Shown here in pieces: positions 11,715 to 55,072 of a DNA stretch of 64,000 nucleotides. Below the pieces are notes generated by a model. It had not been told where the DNA came from. It saw nothing but the letters and a program-made list of their open reading frames with translations, and searched no databases. The stretch covers positions 434,001-498,000 of the forward strand of contig NW_027062689.1 in assembly GCF_032884065.1 (NCBI RefSeq), written 5' to 3'. A program made the translations under genes and the position numbers. The stretch's first letter is position 1, and every line of letters begins with the position of its first letter. This stretch comes from Artemia franciscana. Its lineage: Eukaryota; Arthropoda; Branchiopoda; Anostraca; Artemiidae.

Positions 11715-12640
11715 TGGGGTCAGTAAGCAGGAAGGACATGCAAAAGCATAGGATGACTGGCCCCTAGCTTCCTATTGCACTTCCTGTCTAAAGGATTACC
11801 TGGTCCTTTACCAGGCTTCTGACTTAGCCATAGGAGCTTTCTTTTAAACCCATTAAATATAAGTACAAAGGAAGAAATGTCAGTAAGGTGGTCCTTCCTT
11901 TTCAATGAATTTTTGATGTACAGACAACAGTGTAGGTCATAAGAATTGGCTGGTGAATGTTTTGCAAGGTTTAAAAATTTAGGGCAATTGCTCAGGTTGG
12001 CAACTGAGCACAAAAGTAAAATTTTGTGAATGGTTTTTCTTTGTGAATGTTATATTTATGTCATGTCCAGAATTTTAAAGTTAATCTTCATTGTTTTTTT
12101 TTTATTTCCATGGCCCTAGGACTTTAGTGTATTAAAACCTACCATCCATTTTCATGTCCATCCATTTTCTTTTAAACAGAGAGGAGTTCTGTGTTTCCTA
12201 GCTTCAATAAATTTATATGCAATTTTGAGACCAGGGTTACAAAGCAGGTCAAAACTTGCAAGTGGAACTATGATATGACTTATTAATTTGTAATTAATTA
12301 AATGTATATCAATTTGAAGATTAAAAAATTATGTAGAAAACAAACAAGACAAATAAATAAAAGTATCCGTTTACAACCATTTAATTAAGTGTAACAAATG
12401 TAGATTATCCCTAAGATTGAAATGAACAAAGCTTCAATTATGAATCTGTTTTCTTTAAACAGACTGAAGGGACAAACCTCCAAGCTATGACAAATTCAAT
12501 CTCACTTTTGATCTCTTTCCTTTTCAATAGGAACTTTCTTTGGATTTTTTTTCAACCAAGTAAAAACAGTAGGGACATGATCAGGTATAAGTGACCTTCC
12601 ACTAAGCCTACATACCCAGGGGAAAATTGTGCAGCTACAC
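11715..12640 (+). repeat. Duplicated block family D, copy 3
   Basis: Direct copy of 3,780-5,170 and inverted copy of 8,800-9,740, by the landmarks given there. The longest open frame (11,720-12,013, minus) lies entirely within the repeat and has no recognisable domain. Confidence 0.6.
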
Positions 12641-13296
12641 TAATAATTGGTAAATTTTTTGTTGTTCATATGTTTGATTTACAAATAAAGTGAACATACT
12701 CCTTGATGCCCTTTTTTATTTTTTACAAACATAATAAGTGCTTCAAGTACAAGTTTTTGAGCTCTTGAAAATGACCAAAGTATACTCAAATAGTTTTTGG
12801 GTATAAGAAAGCTTAAAACATTGGTCTCAAACTTACTGTTTCATTATTAATCCATTTTTTACATGTTGTACAATCTATGAGCACTGATTTTCCACAATTA
12901 AGTTGGATTAATAAATTTTACAATATTATGCTGTATTTCTTCTTCTTTGATGCCAAATTTTCAATTAAGGTACGTGTTTTTGGTCATTTTTGACAAAATA
13001 ATGTATGTTTTTCACTGCCAAAATTTGTTAGGTTAAGTAAGGTCAAAAAGTGCTTAAACTTGAACTAGCAAAATAATCAATTATTATATTTGTAAAGAAC
13101 ATACAAAAAGGCATCAAGTGGTATATTCACTTTATTTGTAAATCAAAATATGAACAACAAGAAATTCACCCCTAACATGCCTAATTTGCAAACATATAGC
13201 CCAAATTATATATTTCCAATGTTTTCTGCCACCTGTTACTTGTTTTGCCACAGTTGCCTCAATTAACAGGTACAAGGGTTGAGGGATAGATTGGCA
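12641..13296. other. AT-rich spacer with repeat fragments
   Basis: Positions 13,040-13,150 repeat the right arm of the inverted-repeat element (aaggcatcaagtggtatattcac). Positions 13,150-13,296 match 10,560-10,700. Nothing else identifiable. Confidence 0.5.
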
Positions 13297-13598
13297 GAAT
13301 CAATAGAAAATATGTAATTTCAGCTATAGATTTCCATATTAGGAGGGTTGGGGCTAAAGTAGAGCAGGGCTGCATGTAGAAAGGTATAATTATTATGTAA
13401 ATTACAAAGAATCATCTTTTTTAACAGGCTTTCTTCTATAGGTCTACAGGTCCTTCTCTTGGCTTATACCACATCAAGCATTATATAACCAAAGAAGAAT
13501 AAGTAGCAAAAAGCTATATATACATAAGCACATGTTATTTAACAATGACTTCTCTAGTGCTTAACTATGACCCCTTAGTAATATTAACAAGAAACAAG

Positions 13599-14231
13599 GG
13601 TAAAACAGGTGCAAACAGTATTACTGGCTTAAATATAAAGTGAATATACCACTTGATGCCTTCTTATATGCTATTTACAAATATAATAATTTCTCCTACT
13701 GCAAATTCATATTTAAGCACTTTTTCACCTCTTGACCTCTTAAAAATGACCTATAAATGGAGTCATTACAAATCTGTAATAGTTTAGAAACAAATTTGGG
13801 CTATATATTTGCACATCAGGGGGGTGGGGGTAAAGCATAGCATATATTATATACGTAAACTAACCATTGCTGTTTTTTTTAACGTGTTTGTGCACATCAA
13901 ATTTTAATGAAAAGAGAAATCACCAGTGCAACAGCACACACATAAAAAAATTCAAGCAATGGTTAGTTTACATATTTAATATATGCTATACTTTACCCCC
14001 ACCCCCTGATGTGCAAATATATAGCCCAAATTTGTTTCTAAACTATTACAGATTTATAATGACCCTATATATAACCTAGGTCATTTTTAAGAGGTCAAAA
14101 AGTGCTTAAATCTGAACTTGCAGTAGAAGCGATTATTATATTTGTAAACAGCATTACAAAAGGCATCAAGTGGTATATTCACTTTATATGAAAGCCAGTA
14201 ATACTGTTTGTACCAGTTACACTGGTAAAAC
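13599..14231. mobile_element. Inverted-repeat element, copy 2
   Basis: Same structure as 309-941. The left arm reads GGTAAAACAGGTGCAAACAG. The right arm ends in a short rearranged repeat (ccagttacactggtaaaac), and a second ggtaaaactggtgcaaac follows at about 14,248. The end is therefore uncertain by some 20 bases. Confidence 0.7.
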
Positions 14232-14348
14232 TACAATGTTTTACAATGGTAAAACTGGTGCAAACATAAATAGGTAACAGAAAAAGTGAAATTTAGTGTA
14301 AATGAGAATCAGGAACTGGATCAAGGGGACCAAAAACAGGGCCAAAAA

Positions 14349-14532
14349 CTTTACGCTAAAGTTTTTAATTGTTTTAAAAAGTAGAATTGTGGCAAAGAGT
14401 CAAACTTTAGCGTAAAGAGCGTGGGACTGCGGAGGGGACAACCCATTTCATATACGGAGTAATTTCTGTTCGTTTTAAGTTCTAATGTCGCTCCTTACTT
14501 TCAGTTAAAAAAACTAGTTTTTTTTTATTTAA
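14349..14532 (+). mobile_element. FB family 3'-end fragment (copy h)
   Basis: Starts within the terminal hairpin at CTTTACGCTAAAG and runs to the family 3' end (tttttttatttaat). Only the second half of the hairpin is present. It reads almost identically to 33,357-33,541 of copy d, including ggactgcggaggggacaacc, so the two share a recent common source. Confidence 0.8.
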
Positions 14533-14740
14533 TTTGAAACAGGCCCAAAGTCCTAGCCTCTTCCTTGTCAAAACTTCACATAGCATTAAAACAATAATTA
14601 CACGTGACCAATGTTGTTATTATTCGCAATTAATCTTGCCGTTTTAAGTGACACGTGGCCAGACAAGTATTTGTTGTTATCTTTTAGGGGTTAAACCTCG
14701 ATTAGTAAAAATCCCATTGGACAAGTAAACAAACGCACCC

Positions 14741-16655
14741 ACGATTACTATTGATGACATAAGAGATGACGTTTCTGTCATATTATTCTTGGAAATTCAA
14801 AGCAAACCGATTACCCATCGTAAAATTAAGTGACATAATGACGCTTGACATGATTACTATTGTTGACATGACAGATGGCGTGTCTGCCAACCTCTTCTTG
14901 AATATTCAAAACGAACCGATTATTCATTGTTAAAATAATTGAAATGAATAACAATTTCTTTTAAGTATCTATTATTTATTGTTCATTATTGACATATTAA
15001 TTTTAGTTAATAATTATTCACGGAATGCATACTTTGCTATAAAGTGCACAGAAAAGGGGCAAAGTACAGGTACTTTCAATCTACGGTTATCTTATAAAAT
15101 TTCTTACGCCTCTTAATTTTGTCAATCAACTGCTATTGGTGTGACTATTCCACCTCTACCTTGTCTCTGCATGGACATTTAAAATAATGTTCTTCCTCTG
15201 AAGAAACGGGCGAGAGGTTGCGCGCTTGTCAAGCATAGAAGTATCTGGCATTCAAGTGAATTTAGCTCTCGGATTCCGATGAATGTATCTTTCAATGTAA
15301 GGTGTAAAAACGACTTACGTGTCTTAATCAGAAAATACCTTGACTTGGTGCTACTTAGCTTGCTCCTTGTGTCTCCTTGTGTCTGTACGGGCATTCGAAA
15401 AATAATTGTCTTTTTTTTCTAAAGAAGTGTCAAAAGGTTACGTGCAATTCAAGAAAAGTAGTCATTGCATTACTGTCCTGCAACAGAAACTTGCCTTACT
15501 GGGGTTAATTCTCATGCTGACTTGGTGCCAGCGTTCAGATTGCAGGTTCCATCCTCCTCCAGGACACCCGGTCTTGAGTAACCGCGGGTGCGTCTTCAAA
15601 TCTTATTCCTGACTTTCTTAGGAACTGCAGCAGACTATCTTACAATCTCATTCTTGGACCACCATTTGTCGTATCCTCTCAGTGGCCATGGGCTGAAATC
15701 GGTGACGAGACGACATGGGGCTTCCTCTGGCAATTGGAGGAATTGGCCCTATCCTCTTAGCGCATGCTGCGCTACTTGCAGGGAAAATGGAATCTCCTTT
15801 GGATGGATCGGGAGCAGTGTTGCCAACCTGGTACAATTGTACCGTTTTGGGTAAAAATTAGTGGTTTGATACAATGCAGTATGTTTTGGTTTTACTTGCT
15901 CCTTTCTGACTCGGATACCTGTTCAAGTTCTAGTTTATCGAAAAGCTTCTTCTTCTTGCCTCAAATTTTTAACCTGTTGTTCTTATAGTGCTCAAATTGT
16001 TGATCATATAATAAATTGAAACATTGACAATATGTTAATTTTCAAAGACGACTAGATTTTCAAAGGAAATACACCCCTTTTAAGCTCATTGGTATTATAT
16101 GTTTTTAGCTCTTTTTTTCTTTTTCAATCACGTTTCTTTTCTTCTTCTTTTTTAATTCGGCGCCTGCTGCTACCAAAAACTACATAACGTCAGCACCATA
16201 TGTTTAAATAAAAATGCTTAATCTTGAATTCTATAAAATGTTAAATGACTATATAACTTTTAATTGTTTGAATTTGTATTTATGTCAATACAAAACGTGA
16301 AACGATTCTCAGCCCTAACTAGTGCAACTTTTTTTTTTTTTTTTATACATATTTCCAGGATTTAAATTTGTGGTTATAATGTTTGTTTTTCTAACCAAGA
16401 TAATTTCGAGGCACTGTTTTGCTTTGTTTTGTGCTTGAGCAGGAAGAAACAAGACAGAAACAACTTACCAGATCATGCTGTTGCAGTTCCTAATTAACCT
16501 TTTGCAGCACAATCTTATTCAGAAAACCGGTGCAGTTTATTTCAAAGTGTTGGAAACGCCAGCATAAGAAGCAGTCTGGAAAAACAAGGTTGTGTTATTT
16601 CTAGATCACTTTGGAACCACTCATTGACTAATTTCGTTTTTTTTCCTTTTTGCAG
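14741..16655. other. Anonymous region; tandem duplication and a GC-richer island
   Basis: Positions 15,160-15,240 and 15,380-15,465 are imperfect tandem copies (ctctgcatggacattt / gtctgtacgggcattc, followed by ctgaagaaac / ctaaagaagt). Positions 15,500-15,860 are GC-richer and open on both strands over part of their length (for example a minus frame from 15,836 and a plus frame from 15,588), but no domain was recognised. A weak similarity lies between cagtgttgccaacctggtac at 15,815 and the 21-kb array. No gene can be supported. Confidence 0.4.
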
Positions 16656-16807
16656 AGTGTCCAAACGCATTTGCCTTTATTGTGAGAAGTCCGAAAGACC
16701 TCCGTGAAAAACGTTACGCATGGCGAATAATATCAGAGGAGGTGAACAAACTAAAATATATACGTACCTTGGCAGAAACAATATGTGTTCTCACGCAACA
16801 TAATGCT
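16656..16807 (+). CDS. Orphan exon-like segment, unidentified
   Basis: A pyrimidine-rich acceptor (tttttttcctttttgcag) precedes 16,656, and a consensus donor (GCT|GTAAGT) follows 16,807. The 152 bases read as 2 + 50 codons with no stop: CPNAFAFIVRSPKDLREKRY, followed by a segment with AWRIISEEVNKLKYIRTLAE and ending CVLTQHNA. The composition looks protein coding, and a helical Lys/Arg-rich region is plausible. I do not recognise the family. No partner exon was found within a few kilobases on the plus strand, so it may be an internal exon of a gene with long introns or a relic. Confidence 0.4.
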
Positions 16808-16937
16808 GTAAGTCCGGTTAACATTGTAATCATATTTAAAATAGACGGAGCAGATTGTTATAGCATAGATAAAACAGGCATAGATTTTTAGATATATAAC
16901 ATGTTATATTAGATATAATAGCTATATAGATATGCTA

Positions 16938-18538
16938 TCAAACATGTCGTGGTAACGAACCTAAAACCCTAAAAATGAAATTTTTAGCTACATCAAAAGA
17001 ATGGCATTTTAATGCTGATTTTAAATATATAAGTTTCATTAAGTTTAGTCTTACCCGTCAAAAGTTACGAGCCTGAGAAAATCTGCCTTATTTTAGAAAA
17101 TAGGGGGAAACACCCCCTAAAAGTCATAGACTCTTAAAGAAAATCACACCATCAGATTCACCGTATCAGAAAACCCTACTGTAGAAGTTTCAAGCTCCTA
17201 TCCACAAAAATGTGTAATTTTGTATTTTTTTTGCCAGAAGGCAGATCATGGATGCGTGTTTATTTGTTTGTTGTTTTTTCCCAGGGGTGATCATATCGAC
17301 CCAGTGGTCCTAGAATGTTGCTAGAGGGCTCATTCTAACGGAAATGAAAAGTTCTAGTGCCCTTTTTAAGTGACCAAAATATTGAAGGGCACCTAGGCCC
17401 CCTCCCACGCCAATCATTTTCCCAAAGTCACCGGATCAAAATTCTGAAATAGCCCCGTGGGAGGGGCTACAAGTTACAAACTTTGACCAGTGCTTTCATA
17501 TAGTAATGGTTATTGGGAAGTGTACAGACGTTTTCAGGGAAATTTTTCGGTTGGTGGGAGGGGTAGAGAAGAGGGGGATATCTTGGGGAAACTTTCCATC
17601 GAGGAATTTGTCATGGGGAAGAAAAGCTCCATGAAGAGAGTGCAGGATTTTCTAGCATCATTAAAAAAACTATGAAAAAAAAATATGTAAAAGTTTTTCT
17701 AATGGAAGTAAGGAGCAGCATTAACACTTAAACCGAACATAAATTATTACGCATATGAGGGGTTTACCTCCTTCTAAAGCCTCGCTCTTTACGCTAAACT
17801 ATTTTTAGTAATTTCAACTATTTATTCTACGGCTTTTGTGATTCACGGGTCATTCTTAAGGAACTGGGACAAAATTAAGCTTTAGTGTAAAGAGCAAGGT
17901 ACTGACGAGGGGGTGAACCCCCTCATATACGTAATAAAAACATGAGAATGCAAAAGTTCGCTACGTAAGCTAATTTGCAAGTTACGTATATCTTTTACTA
18001 ATAAAAACATTCGTAAAAAATTAAAAGCTCTAATTGCCTTTTCAAGTAACCGAAAAATCAGAGGGCAGCTAGGCCTCCTCCTCCCCCGCTCCGTTTTTTT
18101 TATCAAAATCATTGGATAAAAGCTATGAGAAAGCCATTTAGCCAAAAAAAAAAAAAAAATGCAAATTTCGTTTTAATTATTCATATGCGGATAGCCAAAA
18201 TCAAAACATGCATTGATTCAAAAACGTTCAGAAATTAAATTGAAAAAAAACAAGTTTTTTTAACTGAAAGTAAGGAGCGACATTAAAACTTAAAACGAAC
18301 AGAAATGACTTCGTATTTGAAAGGGGCTGCTTCCTCAGCAACGCCCCGCTCTTTACACTAAATTCTTTTACTGTTATAAAAAGTAGAGTGGAGATAAAGA
18401 GTCAAACTTTAGCGTAAAGAGCGGGGCGTTGATGAGGAAGCATCCCCTTGCAAATACGAAGTACTTTCTGTTCGTTTTAAGTTTTAATGTTGCTCCTTAC
18501 TTTCAGTTAAAAAAAAACTTGTTTTTTTTTATTTGATT
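16938..18538 (+). mobile_element. FB family, nearly full-length copy a
   Basis: Begins TCAAACATGTCGTGGTAACG and ends TTTATTTGAT. A deletion of about 32 bases removes the usual gtagtaaggagcgacccgg segment just after the 5' end. The rest follows the family order: first module (ttctagtgccctttttaagtgacc near 17,352), middle head (gaagtaaggagcagcatt at 17,705), second module near 18,030, and terminal hairpin at 18,234-18,538. Short open frames such as 17,490-17,675 are shared with other copies but have no recognised domain. Confidence 0.85.
18234..18538. repeat. Terminal hairpin of FB copy a
   Basis: The arms run from caagtttttttaactgaaag through ggagcgacattaaaac to cttactttcagtt and acttgttttttt. 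They pair over about 130 bases around a loop at cttttactgttataaaaag. CTTTAGCGTAAAGAGCGGGG on the right pairs with the left-arm CCCCGCTCTTTACACTAAA. Confidence 0.85.
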
Positions 18539-20880
18539 GTATATAACATAGATTGTTATAGTATACATTTGAAGATATATGAATTGTCATAGTACATTGT
18601 ATAGATGGTTATAGTATAGATATATAGTTATATCAATAGTTATGATAGATATATTGAAATACTACAATATATCAGCGCTTTTTTTACAGTGTTGAACTTT
18701 CTCAATCTTTAAAAAAAATTATGACGTTGATTGTTAGAACAGAATTATCGTAGAGGATGGCTATTGCTATCCTTTTGTTGCGTCGTAATAGAATAATACA
18801 TGTTTTCAGTAATTATATAGAAGAGAAGCAAAATCCCTTTAGATATTCAAAAATTTATCTTTTTGTCTTCACTAAAAAATAATTAAAATAAATGAGCAGA
18901 TCCCTACCCCTCCTACTTTGCAATTTTGTGAATGGACGTCCTTATATATCCCTCTGAATACATTTTTGTTCACATGCAAAACTCTAGCAAATGAAAAGCT
19001 AATATTTTCCATTCTTTCTAATTTCCGTTGCTAGGGTTTCTATATTTTTCCAATCAGTGATGTATGCACAGTCGCAAGTTAAATGTAGTTAGTACAGTGT
19101 ACAATTAAACACGTCTATAGTTACTTGGCGAATTGGGAAAGTCTTATCAACTGAATTTGATTTTAGTCTAAAATTCAATCTAAATTAAAATTTCTTTGGA
19201 TCTAATCATAATTTTTTGAAAGCATATTTAGTCTTTTTTGGTGTTAAGTTACCACCCCCCCATCAAAAAAAAATTCTCAAATTAAAAAAAAAAAACGGAA
19301 AACAAGGCAAAACAAGTTATCAACAGAATTTAAGACAATTAAACTAAATTTAAAGAAAGTTTCTTTGGATGCAGTCTTAAGTTGTCTGAAAGCACATTTC
19401 CTTTTTCAAGTCTTAAGCTTGTTTTTTTTTAAACTCTGTATTGGATAATAAGATTATTTTGGCTTTTATAAGATATACTATGAGCTATTTTCTCACGGAA
19501 AAAGCCTTCCACCCTTTAACTGTCAGTACAATATATAGATCCTAATAACGAAAAGACTCATACCCTCCAGAAAAAGAGCTTAAACTTTAAAACTTGAACA
19601 GTTTTTATTTCATCAAAGAATCACATCACAGATCGCTATTTAAAACTCAGCGATACCAATTAATCAAGAAAAAAGGTACGGACCACTTGGAGCTTAAAAA
19701 AAAATTAAACAAATTTACTAAACACAAATTTTGACTCAAAGATGGCCCCAAAGTTCCAGAAATGCTATTCTGAGTGGGGAGGATATAGGCAGAGGCGAAG
19801 GTGGGTTTTCTAGTGCTTGGAGACGATTTCAGTCAGAGGCGTCCCCCCAGTTTATCGTCCATAAAATTAATCTAAATAGAATCCCAACAGGACTTGCACT
19901 GTGGGACTGTACTCCCTAGTACCCATCCCCCAAAGCTGGCTATGCCACTGCCATAGGACCATGCCTTTTATGGCTAAATTTTCATTCACAATGACTAGAA
20001 ACAAATGATTATCATTAGACGGTATAAATTAACACTTTTTGAAGCAGAAATTCTCCACGTAAATTATCAGCTCTTTACCCCCCGTCCCCTTTTAAAGAAC
20101 AAAACAACTTCTATTTAGAATTGATAAAAACAATTACACTGAAACTATAGGGCTCCAATTTGTTTTAAAGTTTATATTCAGGTTACCAAAAATTTTTAAA
20201 GAAAGCGAAACCTCAATAAGGAATATTCTAAACCAGGAAAATGCTCCCTCTAAAAAAAAAAAAAAATAAAACAAACAAAGCCACGAATAATAAATTGATA
20301 CACTTCATCTTAGATAATGGCTTCAATATGGTGCGAATAATCATCTGGGCTGACCTTAACTCTAAATTCAGTTTATTGAATAACATTTCCAATAAATCCA
20401 CGGTCTAATTCGCAGAAAATGAAATTATATTTTGTAGCGATAATTCAGATAATCACAAAAATACACTAAAAAAAATTCTTAAAAAAATATCACACCTTAA
20501 AAATTAATTCTTGAGCATTCTTACTTTAAATTTCCATTAATTTCTTTAGAACATCACATAGTTAAAAATAAGGAAACCAAAAGCTAGCAAAGAACAAACA
20601 TTTTACAACGTGTATTAAAATAAACATAAACGTTTTTCTCAGTCCTGCAACCAGGTTAGTATAAATTGTCCCTCGAAAAAAAAATGTTATTTCTCCTAAA
20701 AATATTTCACTGTCCAGAGATTTCTTCAACTTTAATGAAAATTCATGTTACCGTGAACAGCGAAATCTAGTAGATGTTGACATTTCAGCAATGAAAATCC
20801 TAAATATGGGTATTTAACAAGTATGTTGCACATACATCAAGCGACTATGTGTTTGTTGACCAATCTGCTTATATGAATGG
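18539..20880. other. AT-rich stretch, no gene seen
   Basis: Contains poly-A/T runs, a short TATAGAT-rich tract near 18,540-18,660, and no splice-flanked open frame I can support. The frame at 19,731-19,919 has neither a recognisable domain nor splice context. Confidence 0.4.
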
Positions 20881-20889
20881 ATAAGTTTT

Positions 20890-21297
20890 TATCAGCAAGT
20901 TCTTTAAATCAATTTATATATTCAATTTTGGTATCAATGAGTGTTACCAGATGGGTCACATTTATCCCATTAGGTGGTTACGTTTTGAATTCTTAAAATC
21001 AGTGTATTTCTAGTGTTGCCACATTGGGCGCGTTTGTTCTATTTGATGGCTACGTTTTGAATTCTTGAAATTAGTAAGTTCTTTAGATCAATTTATTTAT
21101 TCAATTTTAGTATCAATCAGTGTTGCCAGATTTGTCATGTTTATCCCATTTGGTGAATACATTAAAAATATTTCATATCAGTGCATTCTAGTGATACCAG
21201 ATTGGATGCATTTATTCTATTTGGTGGTGGTTACATTTTGAATTCTTTGAATCAGCAAATTCTTTAAATCAATATATTTATTCAATTTTAGTATTGA
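20890..21297. repeat. Tandem array, about 180-bp unit, 2.2 copies
   Basis: The unit starts caagttctttaaatcaattt and contains two related 80-base sub-repeats, each with a gtgtt-ccaga-t-gg-c-c-tttat-c segment followed by cgttttgaattctt. Copies lie at about 20,893-21,071, 21,072-21,254 and a partial copy to 21,297. Nothing coding. Confidence 0.7.
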
Positions 21298-21723
21298 AGA
21301 ATGCTATTTTACACTCTCTTCACCGTCTGCGCATAAGAGTATTGTTCAAATATGTATTCGGTCAGGCCAAACACATCAAAAATTGGGCCATCTCCAGGAA
21401 AACTTCACATAAAATGATCGAAAAGTCAAACTAAGAGCTATTTTTGTGAACTTTTCATAGATACGGATAATTTTTCAATACTAGGCCTCCATGATTGAAT
21501 GGTACACATTTTTATGTGTAATGCGATTGTATGATTCAAATGCTTTAGTGTGAGATAACCTCTTTTGTTTTTTCAATACAATTTAAAAAAGCTACACTTC
21601 TTTTGGATGATGCAAAGTCAAAGATCGTCGTCGTTATAACCTTAAATTGAACCAAAATAATAAAGAAGAATTTTCACATGACCTTGTAGCATATCGAAAA
21701 GACTAAGATAATCGACAAATCAA

Positions 21724-21729
21724 TTTATT
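21724..21729 (-). terminator. Candidate polyadenylation signal for SBF
   Basis: On the minus strand AATAAA occurs about 290 bases after the SBF stop codon, within an AT-rich stretch. Transcript data are lacking, and other weak signals exist nearby. Confidence 0.35.
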
Positions 21730-22014
21730 GATTTAATTCGGAAACATACAAGTTTCAAAAGACTTAAATGCTCGATAACACTTTCAAAATTTTCGGAAAC
21801 AATGGAGTCCACATTCACACTGCCTCGGTTTGTGTCTATTTTCACGACAATTTTCACGACAATTTTCTCATAGAGATATATACATTTTTTTTGCTCCTTA
21901 AAACGAAACTTATCCCTTCATGGAATAACAATGAGAATAAAAGAGAAGCAAGTGAAACAAAAGAATAAACATAATACATAATTAACGAGTATTAAACCAT
22001 GTGATTATGTTCAG

Positions 22015-52770
<30,756 letters not shown>

Positions 52771-52961
52771 CTGTAAACAAAGAAATGAGAAAAGTAAGGA
52801 TTGTCAATAAAGTAAAATAGCAGAAGGATGATTTCTCATATATGCTAAGAAATTGCAGACCAACTAGATCTAACTAGACCAGCTAGACCAACTAAATCTA
52901 ACCGGTCTGCTAAGAAATTACTTGTTTTATTTTTTTTTTAATCTTGTTGTCTCTAGTTAAT

Positions 52962-54699
52962 ATTACATAAAAAAAACTAGTTTTTTTAACTGAAAGTAAG
53001 GAGCGACATTAAAACTTAAAACGAACAGAAATTACTCCGTATATGAAATGGGTTGTCCCCTCCGCAATCCCTCGCTCTTTACGCTAAAGCTTTTAGTTGT
53101 TTTAAAAAGCAGAATTGTGCAAAGAGTCAACTTTAGCGTAAAGAGCGAGGGATTGCGGAGGGGACAACCCATTTCATATACGGAGTAATTTCTGTTCTTT
53201 TTAAGTTTTGAAGTCGCTCCTTACTTGCAGTTAAAAAAACTAGTTTTTTTATGTAATTTCTGAACGTTTTTGAATTAATGCATGTTTGATTTTGGCTCTC
53301 CACACATAAATTATTAAAATGAAATTTGCATATTAATTCCTTTTTTGGCTAAATGGCTTTCTCTTAGTTTTGATCAGACGATTTTGAGAAATAAGGGATG
53401 GGGAAGGATGCCTAGTTGCCATGCAATTTTTCGGTTACATAAAAAGGCAACTATAAACTTTAATTTTTAACGAATTTTTTTATTAGTAAAAAATATACGT
53501 AACTTAACGTAACAAACTTTTATATTTTTTAATCTTTATTATGTATATGAGGGGATTTGTACCCTCGTTAATACCTTGTTCTTTACACCAGATTCTAAGT
53601 TTTGTCCAATTCTTTAAGAATGACCCCTGAATCAGAAAGGCCGTAGAATAAATAGTTGAAATTACTAAAAAATACTATAGCATAAAGAGCGAGGTATGTA
53701 ACTCCTCCTAAATACCTCGCTCTTTATGCTAAAGTATTTTTAGAACCCCTCATATGCGTAATAATCTCTGTTCGTTTTAAGTTTCAATGCTACTCTTTAC
53801 TTTCAATTGAAAAAACTTTTCCATGTTTATTTTTTCATTGTTTTTTTTTATAGTAATCTTAGAAAATCCTGCGCCCTATTCATTGAATTTCTGTTCCCCC
53901 ATGACATATTTGTCCAAGGAAAGATCCTCCCACATAGCCTCCTCACCTCAAACCCACCCCTAAAACCAAAAAAAAAAATCCCCTGAAAACGGCTGTACAC
54001 TTCCCAATAACCATTATTATATGTAAACACTGGTCGAAGTTTGTAACTTGCAGCCCCTCCCACAGGGACTGTGGGGGAGTAAGTCATTCCCAAAGACATA
54101 GTTATTATGGTTTTTGACTATGCGGAACAAAATGGCTATCTCAAAATTTTGATCTGTTGACTGTGGAGAAAAAATGAGCGTAGGAGAGGGGCCTAGGTGC
54201 CCTCCAATTTTTTTGGTCGCTTGAAAAGGGCACTATAAATTTTCATTTCCGTTAGAATGAGCCCTCTTGCGACATTCTAGGACCACTTGGTCGATACGAT
54301 GACCCCTTGGAAAAAAAAACAAAAAAAAAAACAAACAAATAAACACGCACCCGTGATTTGTCTTCTGGCAAAAAAAAATACGAAATTCCACATTTTTGTA
54401 GATAGGAGCTTGGAAATTTTGCTATAGGGTTCTCTGATACGCCGAATACGATGGTGTGGTTTTCGTTAAGATTTTGTGACTTTTAGGAGGTGTTTTCCTC
54501 TATTTTCTAAAATAAGGCAAATTTTTTTGTAACTTTTGATGACAAAGACTAAATTTGATGAAACTTATATATTTAAAATCAGCATGAAGATTTGATTCTT
54601 TTGATGTATATTTTAGCATCAAAATTCCGTTTTTTAGAGTTTCGTTTACTATTGAGCCGGGTCGCTCCTTACTACAGTTCTTTACCACGAACTGTTTGA
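52962..54699 (-). mobile_element. FB family, full-length copy e (minus)
   Basis: On the minus strand it starts TCAAACAGTTCGTGGTAAAG at 54,699 and ends ctagtttttttatgtaat at 52,962. All modules are present. The terminal hairpin (52,962-53,258) again contains ggattgcggaggggacaacc. It lies within DNA upstream of the first SBF exon in the window. Confidence 0.87.
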
Positions 54700-55072
54700 T
54701 TGCTTTTAAAGACAGAGTAGCTGATATTTCTTTCCACCATAAGATAACTATAATAAAAAAAGAAATACATATGCTTTCAAAATTATTTTAAGGATATCAA
54801 AGTTCATTCATGGCTTCAGCCCTCTTATAAAAATTATCAACTTTTACTGCATCTTTACTCAGTTAATTGACATGGTATTACTCCATTTAACTCCCATTCC
54901 GAAGAGTGTGGGCAACTTATAACGGTGGGAAGTGGCGATAGTGTTTACAAAACATACATTAACACCATCGAGCGTTTGGCGTTTTTAACATTTTTTTTAA
55001 TGTAATAATAAGAAAAATTATGTTTTAATTAATGTAATTGGCGTAGTAATAAGTGTCTGATCTCAGTTTGTG
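54700..55072. other. Spacer between FB copies e and f
   Basis: About 370 bases of ordinary AT-rich DNA. It includes caccatcgagcgtttggcg, similar to short pieces at 34,510, 56,850 and 57,130. Confidence 0.35.

Larger units (their letters stand above)
13297..14740. repeat. Segmental duplication unit, copy B
   Basis: Near-identical to 1-1,560 over 13,297-14,345 and 14,532-14,740. It includes a second copy of the inverted-repeat element at about 13,599-14,231. Between the two matching parts lies the FB fragment at 14,349-14,532, which takes the place of about 310 bases present in copy A. Confidence 0.85.

Noticed and set aside
15588..15854. Gene in the GC-richer island at 15.6 kb
   Set aside because: Several overlapping frames on both strands, none with splice context or a recognisable domain.
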